From the NCBI GenBank assembly GCA_900549655.1, contig UROZ01000006.1, forward strand, positions 1 through 40,756: a stretch of DNA of 40,756 bases, given 5' to 3'. The position numbers and the translations under genes are program-made. This DNA is from an uncultured Collinsella sp. (lineage in GTDB: Bacteria; Actinomycetota; Coriobacteriia; Coriobacteriales; Coriobacteriaceae). This document shows, one piece after another, positions 15,637-24,088 of this stretch; position 1 is the first letter of the stretch, and each line of letters starts with the position of its first letter. The notes beneath the pieces are model-generated. The model was not told the DNA's origin, searched no databases, and was given only the letters and a program-made list of their open reading frames with translations.

Positions 15637-16770
15637 ATGACCCACGTTTGCCTGGGCGATGTGGCCCGCGAAATCAAACAGAAGGTCCCTGTAGACCAAG
15701 AACTGCCGACGGTCGGCCTTGAGCATCTGGACCCCGGCGAAGTCGAACTCGCCCATTGGGACGAAGGTGTCGAGACCACCTTCACTAAGGCTTTCTCAAA
15801 GGGGCAGGTGCTGTTCGGGCGTCGCAGGGCCTACCTGCGCAAAGCGGCCGTCGCCCCATTCGACGGAATCTGCTCTGGAGACATCACCGTCATCGCCCCC
15901 AAGGACAACCTCTCTCCGAGGCTGCTCCCGTTCATCATCCAGAACGACGCCCTATTCGAGCACGCCGTCACCAATTCGGCAGGCTCCCTCTCGCCAAGAG
16001 TCAAGTGGCAGAGCCTTTCGCAATTTGAATTCGAGCTTCCCAGCATCGCTAAGCAAGAAGATCTTGCCGACATACTCTGGACCGCACAAGAAACGAGGTC
16101 TCACTACAGGCAGCTGCTTACAGCCTGCGATGACGTCGTCAAATCACAATTTGTCGAGATGTTCGATAAGCCTGGCATTCCGATAAAACATCTTGAAGAC
16201 ATAGCTGATATTCAGGGCGGGATTACAAAGAACAAAAAACGAGAAGCCATGAAGTTGCAGCTTCCATACCTTCGTGTCGCCAATATTCTCCCCAATGAAC
16301 TTGACCTAACGGAAGTGAAGACCATTGGACTGACGGAACAGGAGTATGAAGCCGTTAGGCTAATATCCGGCGACTTGTTAATTGTTGAGGGTAATGGCAG
16401 CGATACACAAATAGGAAGATCGGCAATTTGGAATGGTCAAATTGATCCTTGCGTCCATCAGAATCACCTAATCCGAGTTCGCCTAAGAGACGAGGCCCTC
16501 CCGCTTTATGTTCAAACTTTCTTGTCGTCCTCCGAAGGAAGGAGACAAATCATGGCTAAAGCGGTCAATACCTCAGGTTTACACACCTTAAGTACCAGGA
16601 AAATTCGATCAATTGAGATTCCTGTGCCTCCGTTTTCCCTCCAGAGAGAATTCGCTGACTTCGCCACTTCGATCGACAAATCGAAATTTGCCGTACAAAA
16701 GGCCCTCGATGAGCTAAACGCCACGACGAAGAAAATCTTGAACCAGGAGTTAGGGCTCGGAAATGTTTAA
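15637..16770 (+). CDS. hsdS: Type I specificity subunit HsdS (active copy)
   Basis: A 377-residue S subunit with the usual two halves: target-recognition domain 1 (about 1-150), a central conserved helix (VVKSQFVEMF, about 168-177), recognition domain 2 (about 180-335) and a C-terminal conserved helix (DKSKFAVQKALDELNATTK). The start at 15637 (MTHVCLGDVARE) fits the usual S-subunit N-terminus, with GGTGAG just upstream overlapping the hsdM stop; an ATG at 15625 is an alternative. The second half is markedly more AT-rich than the first, as expected of an exchanged cassette. It is bounded by IR2 and IR1, matching the silent copy at 11995-12543. It overlaps hsdR by 8 nt. Confidence 0.92.
   Translation: MTHVCLGDVAREIKQKVPVDQELPTVGLEHLDPGEVELAHWDEGVETTFTKAFSKGQVLFGRRRAYLRKAAVAPFDGICSGDITVIAPKDNLSPRLLPFIIQNDALFEHAVTNSAGSLSPRVKWQSLSQFEFELPSIAKQEDLADILWTAQETRSHYRQLLTACDDVVKSQFVEMFDKPGIPIKHLEDIADIQGGITKNKKREAMKLQLPYLRVANILPNELDLTEVKTIGLTEQEYEAVRLISGDLLIVEGNGSDTQIGRSAIWNGQIDPCVHQNHLIRVRLRDEALPLYVQTFLSSSEGRRQIMAKAVNTSGLHTLSTRKIRSIEIPVPPFSLQREFADFATSIDKSKFAVQKALDELNATTKKILNQELGLGNV
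16141..16163 (+). repeat. Inverted repeat IR2, active hsdS copy
   Basis: Matches 12521-12543 in opposite orientation, 22 of 23 positions. It marks the 5' edge of the exchangeable second half of hsdS. Confidence 0.85.
16673..16689 (+). repeat. Inverted repeat IR1, active hsdS copy
   Basis: TCGACAAATCGAAATTT, a perfect inverted match to 11995-12011. It marks the 3' edge of the exchangeable segment; the HsdS tail beyond it (about 27 residues) stays constant. Confidence 0.85.
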
Positions 16771-19675
16771 CGAGGACAACACCATCGAGCAAATGAGCGT
16801 CGAGGCGCTTGCCAGCCTTGGCTGGAGATACGTGGCTGCCGAAGACCTCCCGCGCCGCCATGCCGACGTCATGGTCGAGCCCATGGTCAAGGACGCCCTC
16901 ATCAGGCTTAACCCGGAGATTGCAGAAGACCCCGATCGCGCCGACGAGATCATCTACCGACTCAGGGCCCTCATTCAGTCCACAAGTCCGCAGAACCTGG
17001 TCTCCACCAACGAGCGGTTCAAAAAGCTCGTCATCGAGGAGAACTCATTCCCCTACGGCAAAGACGGCCGCATGGTCCCCATCCGCTTCTTTGGCACGGC
17101 GGCGGACGGCGATCTTGACAAAAACGAGTACATCGTCACCAACCAGTGGGTCTACCCCCAGGAACAGGGCGGCAAGCGCCTCGACCTCGTCCTTCTTGTC
17201 AATGGATTTCCGCTCGTCATCGGCGAGCTCAAGACGCCGGTGCGCGATTCGATAACCTGGCTCGACGGCGCTGGCGACATCGCTAAATATGAGAAGAGCA
17301 TCCCGCAGATGTTCGTCTGTAGCGCCATCAACTTCGCCAGCGAAGGAAAATGCTATCGCTACGGGTCGGTGAACATGCCTCCCGAGATGTGGGGACCCTG
17401 GCATGAGGGCGACAAGAAGAGCGAGGGCACACTTGCCGACGTCAAGAGAAGCATGGCATCCATGCTCACCCCCTCGAACGTCATGGACATCTTCCAGTTC
17501 TTCACGCTCTTCGCCACCGACAAGAAGCATCGACGCATCAAGCTGATCTGTCGCTACCAACAGTTCGAGGGCGCGAACCTCATCGTGGACCGCGTCCGCG
17601 CAGGATACCCGAAGTGTGGCCTCATTTGGCATTTCCAGGGCTCAGGAAAGTCACTGCTCATGGTATTCGCCGCCCAGAAGCTGCGCATGGTCCCCGAACT
17701 CAAGAACCCGACCGTCGTCATCGTGGATGACCGAATCGACCTCGAGACCCAGATCACAGGGACCTTCAACGCATCCGATATCCCCAACCTCGCAAGCGCC
17801 GGCAGCAAGGAGGAGCTTGAGTCCTTCTTCAAGCAGGACATGAGAAAGGTCCTCATCACCACCATCTTCAAATTCGGCGAGGTTGCGGGGACACTCAACG
17901 AGCGCGAGAACATCATCCTCATGGTCGACGAGGCGCACCGCACCCAAGAGGGCGACCTCGGCGAGAAGATGCGACTCGCCTTGCCAAACGCCTTCTTCTT
18001 CGGCTTGACCGGCACGCCCATCAACCGAACCGACAAGAACACGTTCCACACCTTCGGTGCCAAAGAGGACAAGTCCGGCTACATGAGCCGCTATTCCTTC
18101 GCCGACTCCATCCGCGACCACGCCACATTGCCGCTCCATTTTGAAACCGTTCCCGTCGAGCTCCACGTCAACCAAGAGGTCGTGAACGCCGCCTTTGACG
18201 AAATGACCCGAGACCTCAGCAAAGAGGACAAGGCGGAACTCACCAGGCGCGTCAAGATCGAAGCCGTCATGAAGGCCCCCGACCGCATTCACAAGGTGTG
18301 TGAACACATTGCCAAACACTTCAAATCGAAGGTTGAGCCCGACGGCTTCAAGGCGCAGGTAGTCTGCTACGACCGAGAGTGCTGCCTGCTGTATAAGGAG
18401 GAGCTCGACAAGCTCTTGGGCGCTGATGCAGTCACCATCGTCATGGACACGAACAACGACAAGGAGGACCGGTACAAGGCATATCGTCGCGATCGCGATG
18501 CCGAAGAAAAGCTCCTTGACCGTTTCCGCGACCCGGACGATCCACTCAAGATTCTCATCGTCACTGCAAAGCTGCTCACGGGGTTCGATGCGCCCATCCT
18601 GCAAACTCAGTACCTTGACAAGCCCTTGCGCGACCACACGCTGTTGCAGGCAATCTGTCGAACCAACCGCGTCTACAACGACAAGAAGACATTCGGTCTC
18701 ATTGTCGACTATATCGGCCTCTTCGACAACGTCGCCAAGTCTCTGCACTTCGACGAGGCCGAGGTGCAGAAGGTTATAACCAACATCGACGAGGTAAAGG
18801 CCGAGCTACCCGGGCTTATGCATTGCTGTCTTGAGTACTTCTCAACGGTCAGAGACCGCCGCAGCGCGGATTGGGAGTCCCTTCTCGAAGCTCAACAATG
18901 CCTGCCAACGACAAAGGTGAAAGACCAGTTTGGGGCCGACTTCTCGGTCTTGAACAGAGCGTGGGAAGCCCTTTCGCCCGACGCATGTCTCAATCCCTAC
19001 AAGCCCGATTTCATCTGGCTCTCGCAGGTCTACGATTCCGTGAGACCGGTAGACAATCGCGGGAAGCTCATCTGGGCAGCGCTCGGGCCCAAGACAATCG
19101 AGCTCGTGCACGAGAACATCACCGTCGAGAGAGTCCGAGACGATGACGACATCCTTGAGCTCGACGAGGACATGATCGAGCACTTCATCAACGACAAGAG
19201 CAATACCGAGAAGATCACGCGTAAGCTGGAGATAGATCTCGTCGCCCGAATCCGCAGGCACGATAAGAATGGCAAGTTCCAGAAGCTCGGCGAGCGCCTG
19301 GAGGACCTGAGGGAACGTCACGAGCAAGGTCTCATCAACAGCGTCGAGTTCCTCAAGATGCTCATCGACCTCGCCAAAGAAGCACGAGCCGCCGAAAAGG
19401 AAGTCGTGCCCGAGGAAGAGGAGGACAAGGGAAAGGCTGCTCTCACTGAGCTCTTTAACGGCATCAAGAACGGCGACACGCCTATCATCGTCGAGAACAT
19501 CGTCAATGACATTGACGAGATCGTTAAAATAACTCGCTTCGACGGCTGGCAAGCTACCACGGCTGGCGTGAAAGAGGTTAAAAAACAGCTCCGTGCCATT
19601 CTGTGGATGCGCTATAAGCTCAAAGACCAGGCTCTTTTTGATAAGGCGTATTCGTATATCGAACTCTACTATTAG
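16763..19675 (+). CDS. hsdR: Type I restriction endonuclease subunit HsdR
   Basis: A 970-residue restriction/translocation subunit. The N-terminal nuclease has Asp141 and Glu155-x-Lys157 (GELKTP). The SF2 helicase core has Walker A GSGKS (293-297), DEAH box (389-392), motif III FGLTGTP and a later LLTGFDAP...QAICRTNR segment for motifs V and VI. The C-terminal region, rich in charged helices, fits the domain that docks on the methyltransferase. No frameshift is visible. The start ATG sits inside the hsdS stop region, so expression depends on the hsdM-hsdM-hsdS transcript unless there is an internal promoter. This matters if the upstream segment inverts. Confidence 0.94.
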   Translation: MFNEDNTIEQMSVEALASLGWRYVAAEDLPRRHADVMVEPMVKDALIRLNPEIAEDPDRADEIIYRLRALIQSTSPQNLVSTNERFKKLVIEENSFPYGKDGRMVPIRFFGTAADGDLDKNEYIVTNQWVYPQEQGGKRLDLVLLVNGFPLVIGELKTPVRDSITWLDGAGDIAKYEKSIPQMFVCSAINFASEGKCYRYGSVNMPPEMWGPWHEGDKKSEGTLADVKRSMASMLTPSNVMDIFQFFTLFATDKKHRRIKLICRYQQFEGANLIVDRVRAGYPKCGLIWHFQGSGKSLLMVFAAQKLRMVPELKNPTVVIVDDRIDLETQITGTFNASDIPNLASAGSKEELESFFKQDMRKVLITTIFKFGEVAGTLNERENIILMVDEAHRTQEGDLGEKMRLALPNAFFFGLTGTPINRTDKNTFHTFGAKEDKSGYMSRYSFADSIRDHATLPLHFETVPVELHVNQEVVNAAFDEMTRDLSKEDKAELTRRVKIEAVMKAPDRIHKVCEHIAKHFKSKVEPDGFKAQVVCYDRECCLLYKEELDKLLGADAVTIVMDTNNDKEDRYKAYRRDRDAEEKLLDRFRDPDDPLKILIVTAKLLTGFDAPILQTQYLDKPLRDHTLLQAICRTNRVYNDKKTFGLIVDYIGLFDNVAKSLHFDEAEVQKVITNIDEVKAELPGLMHCCLEYFSTVRDRRSADWESLLEAQQCLPTTKVKDQFGADFSVLNRAWEALSPDACLNPYKPDFIWLSQVYDSVRPVDNRGKLIWAALGPKTIELVHENITVERVRDDDDILELDEDMIEHFINDKSNTEKITRKLEIDLVARIRRHDKNGKFQKLGERLEDLRERHEQGLINSVEFLKMLIDLAKEARAAEKEVVPEEEEDKGKAALTELFNGIKNGDTPIIVENIVNDIDEIVKITRFDGWQATTAGVKEVKKQLRAILWMRYKLKDQALFDKAYSYIELYY

Positions 19676-19696
19676 GTAACAGAAGACAGAGTTCTA

Positions 19697-19739
19697 GGGA
19701 CGCTCCGCATTAACCATTTCATAGGATGTGGAGCGTCCC
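19697..19739 (+). terminator. Inverted repeat after hsdR
   Basis: A perfect 10-bp inverted repeat, GGGACGCTCC and GGAGCGTCCC, with a 23-nt loop, 22 nt past the hsdR stop. Only a weak AATTTG follows, so intrinsic termination is uncertain. The rest of 19676-19900 shows no credible gene. Confidence 0.45.
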
Positions 19740-19900
19740 AATTTGAACGAGTAACGTCTTGCGATGGGCGAATGCTGCAGTCCCAATGGCTCGATAACCT
19801 TTTCTTAGTCTGGTGTTTAAGTCTTCACTAGAAGCCATCCACACTTTGTAGTTAATTGGTTCCTTCTTCACAGGCGAAACGACAATATTGTCTGCCCCGC

Positions 19901-20635
19901 CTACCTCCCCTCCGCCTTCAGCCTCAGCAGCAGGTCTCTCAGCTCGGGGCACTTGCTGGAAAGGCGCGTCTGGGGTCGCTCGCCCATCCCCCACCGCTGG
20001 CGGACTTCCTGGGCGCGCGGGCTCACGCGGTAGTCCCCGTCCATCACCTGCTTGAGCAGCTTGGCGGTCACGCGCGCATCGGCAAGGGCGCTGTGGGCGT
20101 GACCCGTCGACTCGTCGAACTCGATGCCAAACCACGTCGCCGCGTCACTCAAAGAGACGCACCCGTGGCTGCCCACGTCCATGATCGAGGTGTAAAACGC
20201 CTGCAGGTCGGCCCAATCCGTAGGAAATGCGGAAAGATCGATGTGCTTTGCCTGGCACTCGGTCAAAAGCTGTCGACGGTCCGCCCCGCTCCAGCAAACT
20301 ACCTGTGCGGAGTAGCGACCGATCCAATCGCTGAGCCTTTTGATTACCATGTAGAGCGGATCGGCCATCGCAGTGTCCACGGCCGATATCCCCGTAAGCT
20401 CGCGGACGGAAAACGCAACGCCTTCGGTAAATTCCGTCTGCACAAACTGCGAGAACTCGCCCATAACGTTGCCGTGGTAATCGAGCTTGACGGCGCCGAC
20501 CTCGATAATCTCATTACGCAGCCCACGTCGCTGGCGCTGCTTTGGCACCGGCGCAAACTCAAAGTCCAGCACAATCTGGCGCGCAAAGTTCGTCGTATCG
20601 ATAGCCGAGATACACGGCGTCTTTTCAGCTGACAC
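19901..20635 (-). CDS. DEDDh-family 3'-5' exonuclease
   Basis: A 244-residue DnaQ/RNase T-like exonuclease. The metal-binding acidic set is visible: Asp24 and Glu26 in LDFEF, EIIEVGAV nearby, a central Asp in DWADLQAF, and His181 with Asp186 in HSALADARV, giving the DEDDh pattern. The length fits a stand-alone exonuclease of this class acting on DNA or RNA ends. A GTG start at 20635 is preceded by AAAGG with 8-nt spacing. It is convergent with hsdR. Its specific role (repair, RNA trimming or defence) cannot be told. Confidence 0.85.
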   Translation of the reverse strand: MSAEKTPCISAIDTTNFARQIVLDFEFAPVPKQRQRRGLRNEIIEVGAVKLDYHGNVMGEFSQFVQTEFTEGVAFSVRELTGISAVDTAMADPLYMVIKRLSDWIGRYSAQVVCWSGADRRQLLTECQAKHIDLSAFPTDWADLQAFYTSIMDVGSHGCVSLSDAATWFGIEFDESTGHAHSALADARVTAKLLKQVMDGDYRVSPRAQEVRQRWGMGERPQTRLSSKCPELRDLLLRLKAEGR

Positions 20636-21092
20636 GGTTAGGGCCTTTCTCCGTTGCTTGCCGCTTGTTACATAAGCGGCTACATTGCCGTAAGGTTAGG
20701 CGCTCGTGCGGACATGAAATCGGAGCGCAATGCCACGCGCGCCAGGCACACGCCATGCAGACGGCCCCAAGAGAGTCGCCCGCTCTATTCAAATGCATGA
20801 AAAAGATTTAGGCCCGGTGACTTGAATCAGCGGTCATCCCGGGCCCATCAGAGCTCGTAGAGCTCTTGGTTGCTTTGGTCTCGCTCTTCACGGCGCTTAT
20901 CGAACTTTCCGAGGCACTCAAGCAGCATTCGAAGCATAACAAGTCGCTGCCATTAAGGCACTGACCTCTTGACCAAGCAACGGCGCTGCCCAGCTATCAC
21001 CCTTGGGCTGCCGTCAACTTTATTCTATCCGCGAGCATCTGGTTTACCAAATGGATTTTCGGTAAAGGAAGCACGGCACGCCCGCAAAACCA
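20636..21092. other. Intergenic gap with a possible 29-codon ORF
   Basis: No conventional gene is seen. A hairpin GCCGCTT...AAGCGGC lies at about 20658-20680, upstream of the exonuclease. On the minus strand, 20848-20937 could encode a 29-residue charged helical peptide (starts MLRMLLECLGKFDKR, ends NQELYEL), but no clear binding site precedes it. It may be the remnant of a longer gene. Confidence 0.3.
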
Positions 21093-22388
21093 CTACGCCC
21101 CAAGTGCCGCCATGGGAATCACCGCCACGCCGTCGTCGCGTGTGTAGGCAATGCTCCCCTTTCCAACCACGACCGCCAAAAACGCCGGCGCGGCATTCTG
21201 GGCGGCAGGATTGGAGAGCACTTTCCTCTCCAGCGCCTTGAGATTTCTCGCTCCATCGTCTGCTTTCGCATCACTCAGCTTGACCTCGATGGCTCCCCAG
21301 CGCCCGTCGTGCTCAACGATCAGATCGACCTCAAGGCCCTTCTCATCTCGGAAATAATGGACACTGTTGTCGACACCGCCGTAGGTGGAAAGGAACACGC
21401 GCACGTCGCGCAGGACGAGATTCTCAAAGAGCATCCCCAGCGTTTGCATATCGCCAAGCAGCCGCTCAGGGGTAGCCCCCAGCAACGCCGCCGCAAGTGA
21501 CGGGTCACAGAAGTAGCGCTTGGGGCGCACGCGAACGCGGGCCTTCGAGCGCATGGGCGGCTCCCATCCGCACAGGTCCTCGGTCAGCTTGAGCCTGTTG
21601 AAGAGGTCCAAGTACGCAGCGATGGTCCTCTCGTCGGGGCCCGCCTCACCGTACGAGGCGTCCTTTACGAGCGTCTTGTACGTGACAGCCTGGCTCTCGT
21701 TCATGGCAAGAGCTCGCAAAAGGCCGTGTGCAAGCTCGGGCGACATGCCCTCGTCCAGCACGTTGACGTCGAGCACCGAGTGCACGTACTGGCTTGCCGT
21801 CTCTCGCGCAAGATCTTCCGAAAGCCCAAGATTTGCAGGCCAACCGCCCCTGCAGCACCAGCGGGCGACGTCATCCACCGTGCTCTCGCGACGCTGAGGG
21901 GCAAAATCCTCGCCCTTAAAGAGGCTTGCCAGTGACACGAGCGGCTCGCCGTCGCCCGACTCACACAGGGCCATGGGGCGCATTGACAGACGGGCGATCC
22001 TACCCGTGCCGGAATGACGAACATGGCTGCGCTCCTCGCTTTTGAGCGCGGTCGAGCCCGTGAGCAAAAGTGTCCCCCGTTCGTTGCCGCTCGCGTCCAC
22101 GAAACGCCGGGCGGCATCCCAAACCTCGGGCACCTCCTGCCATTCATCGACCAGGTGTGGCGCATCGCCGATGAGCGCCAGGCTTGGGTCGACCTCTGCC
22201 GCCGCACGCTGCGCAGGCTCATCGAGCCTGGAGACGCTCGCCGAGCGAGAGAGCGCCGTCCAGGTCTTGCCGCACCATTTGGGGCCGTTGATCTCCACAC
22301 AGCCAAACGCCCGCATAAGGGTGTCGAGGCGCTCCTCTATGAGCCGGGGCCTATATCCCTTTTGGGTCAATCTCTTTGGTGCATCCAT
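21093..22388 (-). CDS. AAA-type ATPase with DUF4143/PD-(D/E)XK-like domain (ATPase 2)
   Basis: A 431-residue relative of ATPase 1, with Walker A GPKWCGKT (35-42) and a C-terminal nuclease-like signature, Asp355 (EVDLIVEHD) then Glu368-Val-Lys370. The Cys and Trp within the P-loop (KWCGKT) are typical of one DUF4143 subgroup. The ATG has a weak AGAGGGA about 10 nt upstream. Immediately upstream is a five-unit array with exact 23-bp spacing, and beyond it ends ATPase 3. Function unknown; these ATPases have been suggested as mobile or defence-linked elements, without firm evidence. Confidence 0.85.
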   Translation of the reverse strand: MDAPKRLTQKGYRPRLIEERLDTLMRAFGCVEINGPKWCGKTWTALSRSASVSRLDEPAQRAAAEVDPSLALIGDAPHLVDEWQEVPEVWDAARRFVDASGNERGTLLLTGSTALKSEERSHVRHSGTGRIARLSMRPMALCESGDGEPLVSLASLFKGEDFAPQRRESTVDDVARWCCRGGWPANLGLSEDLARETASQYVHSVLDVNVLDEGMSPELAHGLLRALAMNESQAVTYKTLVKDASYGEAGPDERTIAAYLDLFNRLKLTEDLCGWEPPMRSKARVRVRPKRYFCDPSLAAALLGATPERLLGDMQTLGMLFENLVLRDVRVFLSTYGGVDNSVHYFRDEKGLEVDLIVEHDGRWGAIEVKLSDAKADDGARNLKALERKVLSNPAAQNAAPAFLAVVVGKGSIAYTRDDGVAVIPMAALGA

Positions 22389-22424
22389 AGACGGCCGTCC
22401 CTCTCTATCACGCGATATGCGAAA

Positions 22425-22522
22425 TTACGCCATTCTCAATGCTGATTTTACGCTACTTTCAATGTAGTTTTTACGCCATGACAGATGTAGTTTTTACGCC
22501 ATTTTCATTGAAGGTTTTACGC
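22425..22522. repeat. Five-unit tandem array, exact 23-bp period, upstream of ATPase 2
   Basis: TTACGC starts at 22425, 22448, 22471, 22494 and 22517, exactly 23 bp apart. Most units continue with CATTnTCAATG or a close variant, which is a small inverted repeat (CATT...AATG), and end AGnTT. The array sits 37-134 bp before the ATPase 2 start codon and fills the gap to ATPase 3. There are no unique spacers, so it is not a CRISPR; an operator array is most likely. Confidence 0.8.
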
Positions 22523-22573
22523 TTGGCATCCTTAGCGCGACCCATTCCGAGCATCACATCAGAGCGTGCTTGG

Positions 22574-23965
22574 TTATCTCCGCTCGCACATCTCGGCAAA
22601 CGAAATCAGCTTGGCATCTCCCCTGCTCGCCGCAGCTTCCTGACATCCTTGCGTAAAGCCTCGCTTCGAGAAGATCGCATAGCTTTTGTGCTGCCGCCTA
22701 AAGAGCTCGCTTCGATGCACGAGCTTTTGCAGCACGTCTTCGCCCACCGGTTCACTGCGCCATTTGCATTCCGCAAACAGCGCAGTGCCCTCGCCATCGT
22801 CAACAATCAAGTCGATTTCTTCCTGCGTATGCGTGCGATTATCCGTCCCCCACCAGCGCCCAACGCTTGCCGGAACCACATCGAGCTGGCCCGCCCGCGC
22901 GAGTTCGTACACGTATTGTCTGCATATAAGCTCAAAGACCGTACCCATGTAATCCGATACGTGTGGCTCAATGCGCTTATACGCCATCTCGGCCATATCG
23001 TTTTGAATCAGCCCGATGTTCTGCGGAACAAACTTGTACCAGAACCTAAACATCTGATCGCTCAGCAGATACACGGCTCGCTTATTGCTCGTCTCGTTTA
23101 GGGGCAGCTCGCGCTCGACAATCCCAAGCGACGCCAGCTTATCCACATAGCTCTTTACGTTGCTCGCAGGGATTCCCGTAGAGCTCGCAATCTCCGAGAT
23201 CTTCGAGCGCCCCTGGGCAATTGCTTGCACGATCGCATCATATTGCTCGGGATTGCGGCACTCCTGCAATAGCAGGTTACTCGGCTCCTCAAAGAGATAG
23301 CCCGTAGGAGTAAGAAAAAGACGTTTGATGTTGTCCTTGAGCGGTGCGGCAGGATCGACTTTCTCGATATATGCAGGAATGCCACCCGTCATGCCATAGC
23401 AAACTGCAGCGTCTTCGCGACCCATGCTCTGCCACAGGCCGAGGGTCGTCATAAAATCGAGCGGCATGATCTTAAACTGGGCCGTACGCCTACCGTATAG
23501 CGGACTCTCGTAGCCCAACACCTGCTCTTCCATAAACGAAAGCGACGACCCGCACAGGATAAGCATAAGCTTGGTCTCTTTGTACAAGTGATCGATCTTG
23601 TCTTGCAGCAACGAGCTGATCTCGGGATTCGATTGGGCGAGATAAGGATACTCGTCGATCACGACAATCAAACGTTCCGTACGAGCCATGGTAGCCAATG
23701 CATCGAACGCCTCGTCAAAACTACGAAACGACACGCCAGCAACACCAACGGAGCCCGCAAGTATCGCCTGGCTAAAGCCATGCAGGTTTGCCTCTGCATT
23801 GGTGCGACGAGCTTGAAAGTAAATAGCCTTCTTGCCTTGGATAAACTCTGTGATAAGGCGCGTTTTACCCACACGACGGCGGCCGTAAATCACAGGCATC
23901 TCAAAGGAGTCCGTGCCATACAGTCGATTGAGCTCGGACATTTCCGCTGTTCTTCCGACAAACAT
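22574..23965 (-). CDS. Archaeal-type ATPase with DUF234 PD-(D/E)XK-like domain (ATPase 3)
   Basis: A 463-residue protein with an N-terminal P-loop ATPase of the archaeal ATPase family (Walker A GRRRVGKT, 28-35; Walker B RLIVVIDEYPYL), a winged-helix segment (about 275-330, SKISEIASSTGI) and a C-terminal DUF234 region with Asp385 (EIDLIVDD) and Glu399-Cys-Lys401 (FAECKW). The ATG at 23965 is preceded by AAGGAAGG. A perfect 25-bp inverted repeat begins 15 bp upstream of the start. Coding DNA is less GC-rich than neighbouring housekeeping genes, suggesting transfer. Biochemical role unknown; the winged helix and nuclease-like fold imply DNA contact. Confidence 0.85.
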   Translation of the reverse strand: MFVGRTAEMSELNRLYGTDSFEMPVIYGRRRVGKTRLITEFIQGKKAIYFQARRTNAEANLHGFSQAILAGSVGVAGVSFRSFDEAFDALATMARTERLIVVIDEYPYLAQSNPEISSLLQDKIDHLYKETKLMLILCGSSLSFMEEQVLGYESPLYGRRTAQFKIMPLDFMTTLGLWQSMGREDAAVCYGMTGGIPAYIEKVDPAAPLKDNIKRLFLTPTGYLFEEPSNLLLQECRNPEQYDAIVQAIAQGRSKISEIASSTGIPASNVKSYVDKLASLGIVERELPLNETSNKRAVYLLSDQMFRFWYKFVPQNIGLIQNDMAEMAYKRIEPHVSDYMGTVFELICRQYVYELARAGQLDVVPASVGRWWGTDNRTHTQEEIDLIVDDGEGTALFAECKWRSEPVGEDVLQKLVHRSELFRRQHKSYAIFSKRGFTQGCQEAAASRGDAKLISFAEMCERR

Positions 23966-23979
23966 AGACCATCCTTCCT

Positions 23980-24035
23980 TTACGTTATAGCTAGCTATAT
24001 TATACCTTCCTATAATATAGCTAGCTATAACGTAA
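23980..24035. repeat. Perfect 25-bp inverted repeat at the ATPase 3 promoter
   Basis: The left arm (23980-24004) and right arm (24011-24035) are exact reverse complements with a 6-nt spacer. Each arm contains TATAGCTAGCTATA, itself a 14-bp palindrome, plus TTACG at the outer end, and TATAAT adjoins the centre. The element overlaps the likely promoter and lies 15 bp from the ATG, as an autoregulatory operator would. Confidence 0.8.
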
Positions 24036-24088
24036 TTCGACAAGCGGCGCACACGAAAGGGGCGGTACACCACCGCACGTGGACCGTT

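Noticed and set aside
22425..22522. CRISPR-like regular array
   Set aside because: The period is only 23 bp with no unique spacers of normal length, no cas genes are nearby, and it abuts a promoter.
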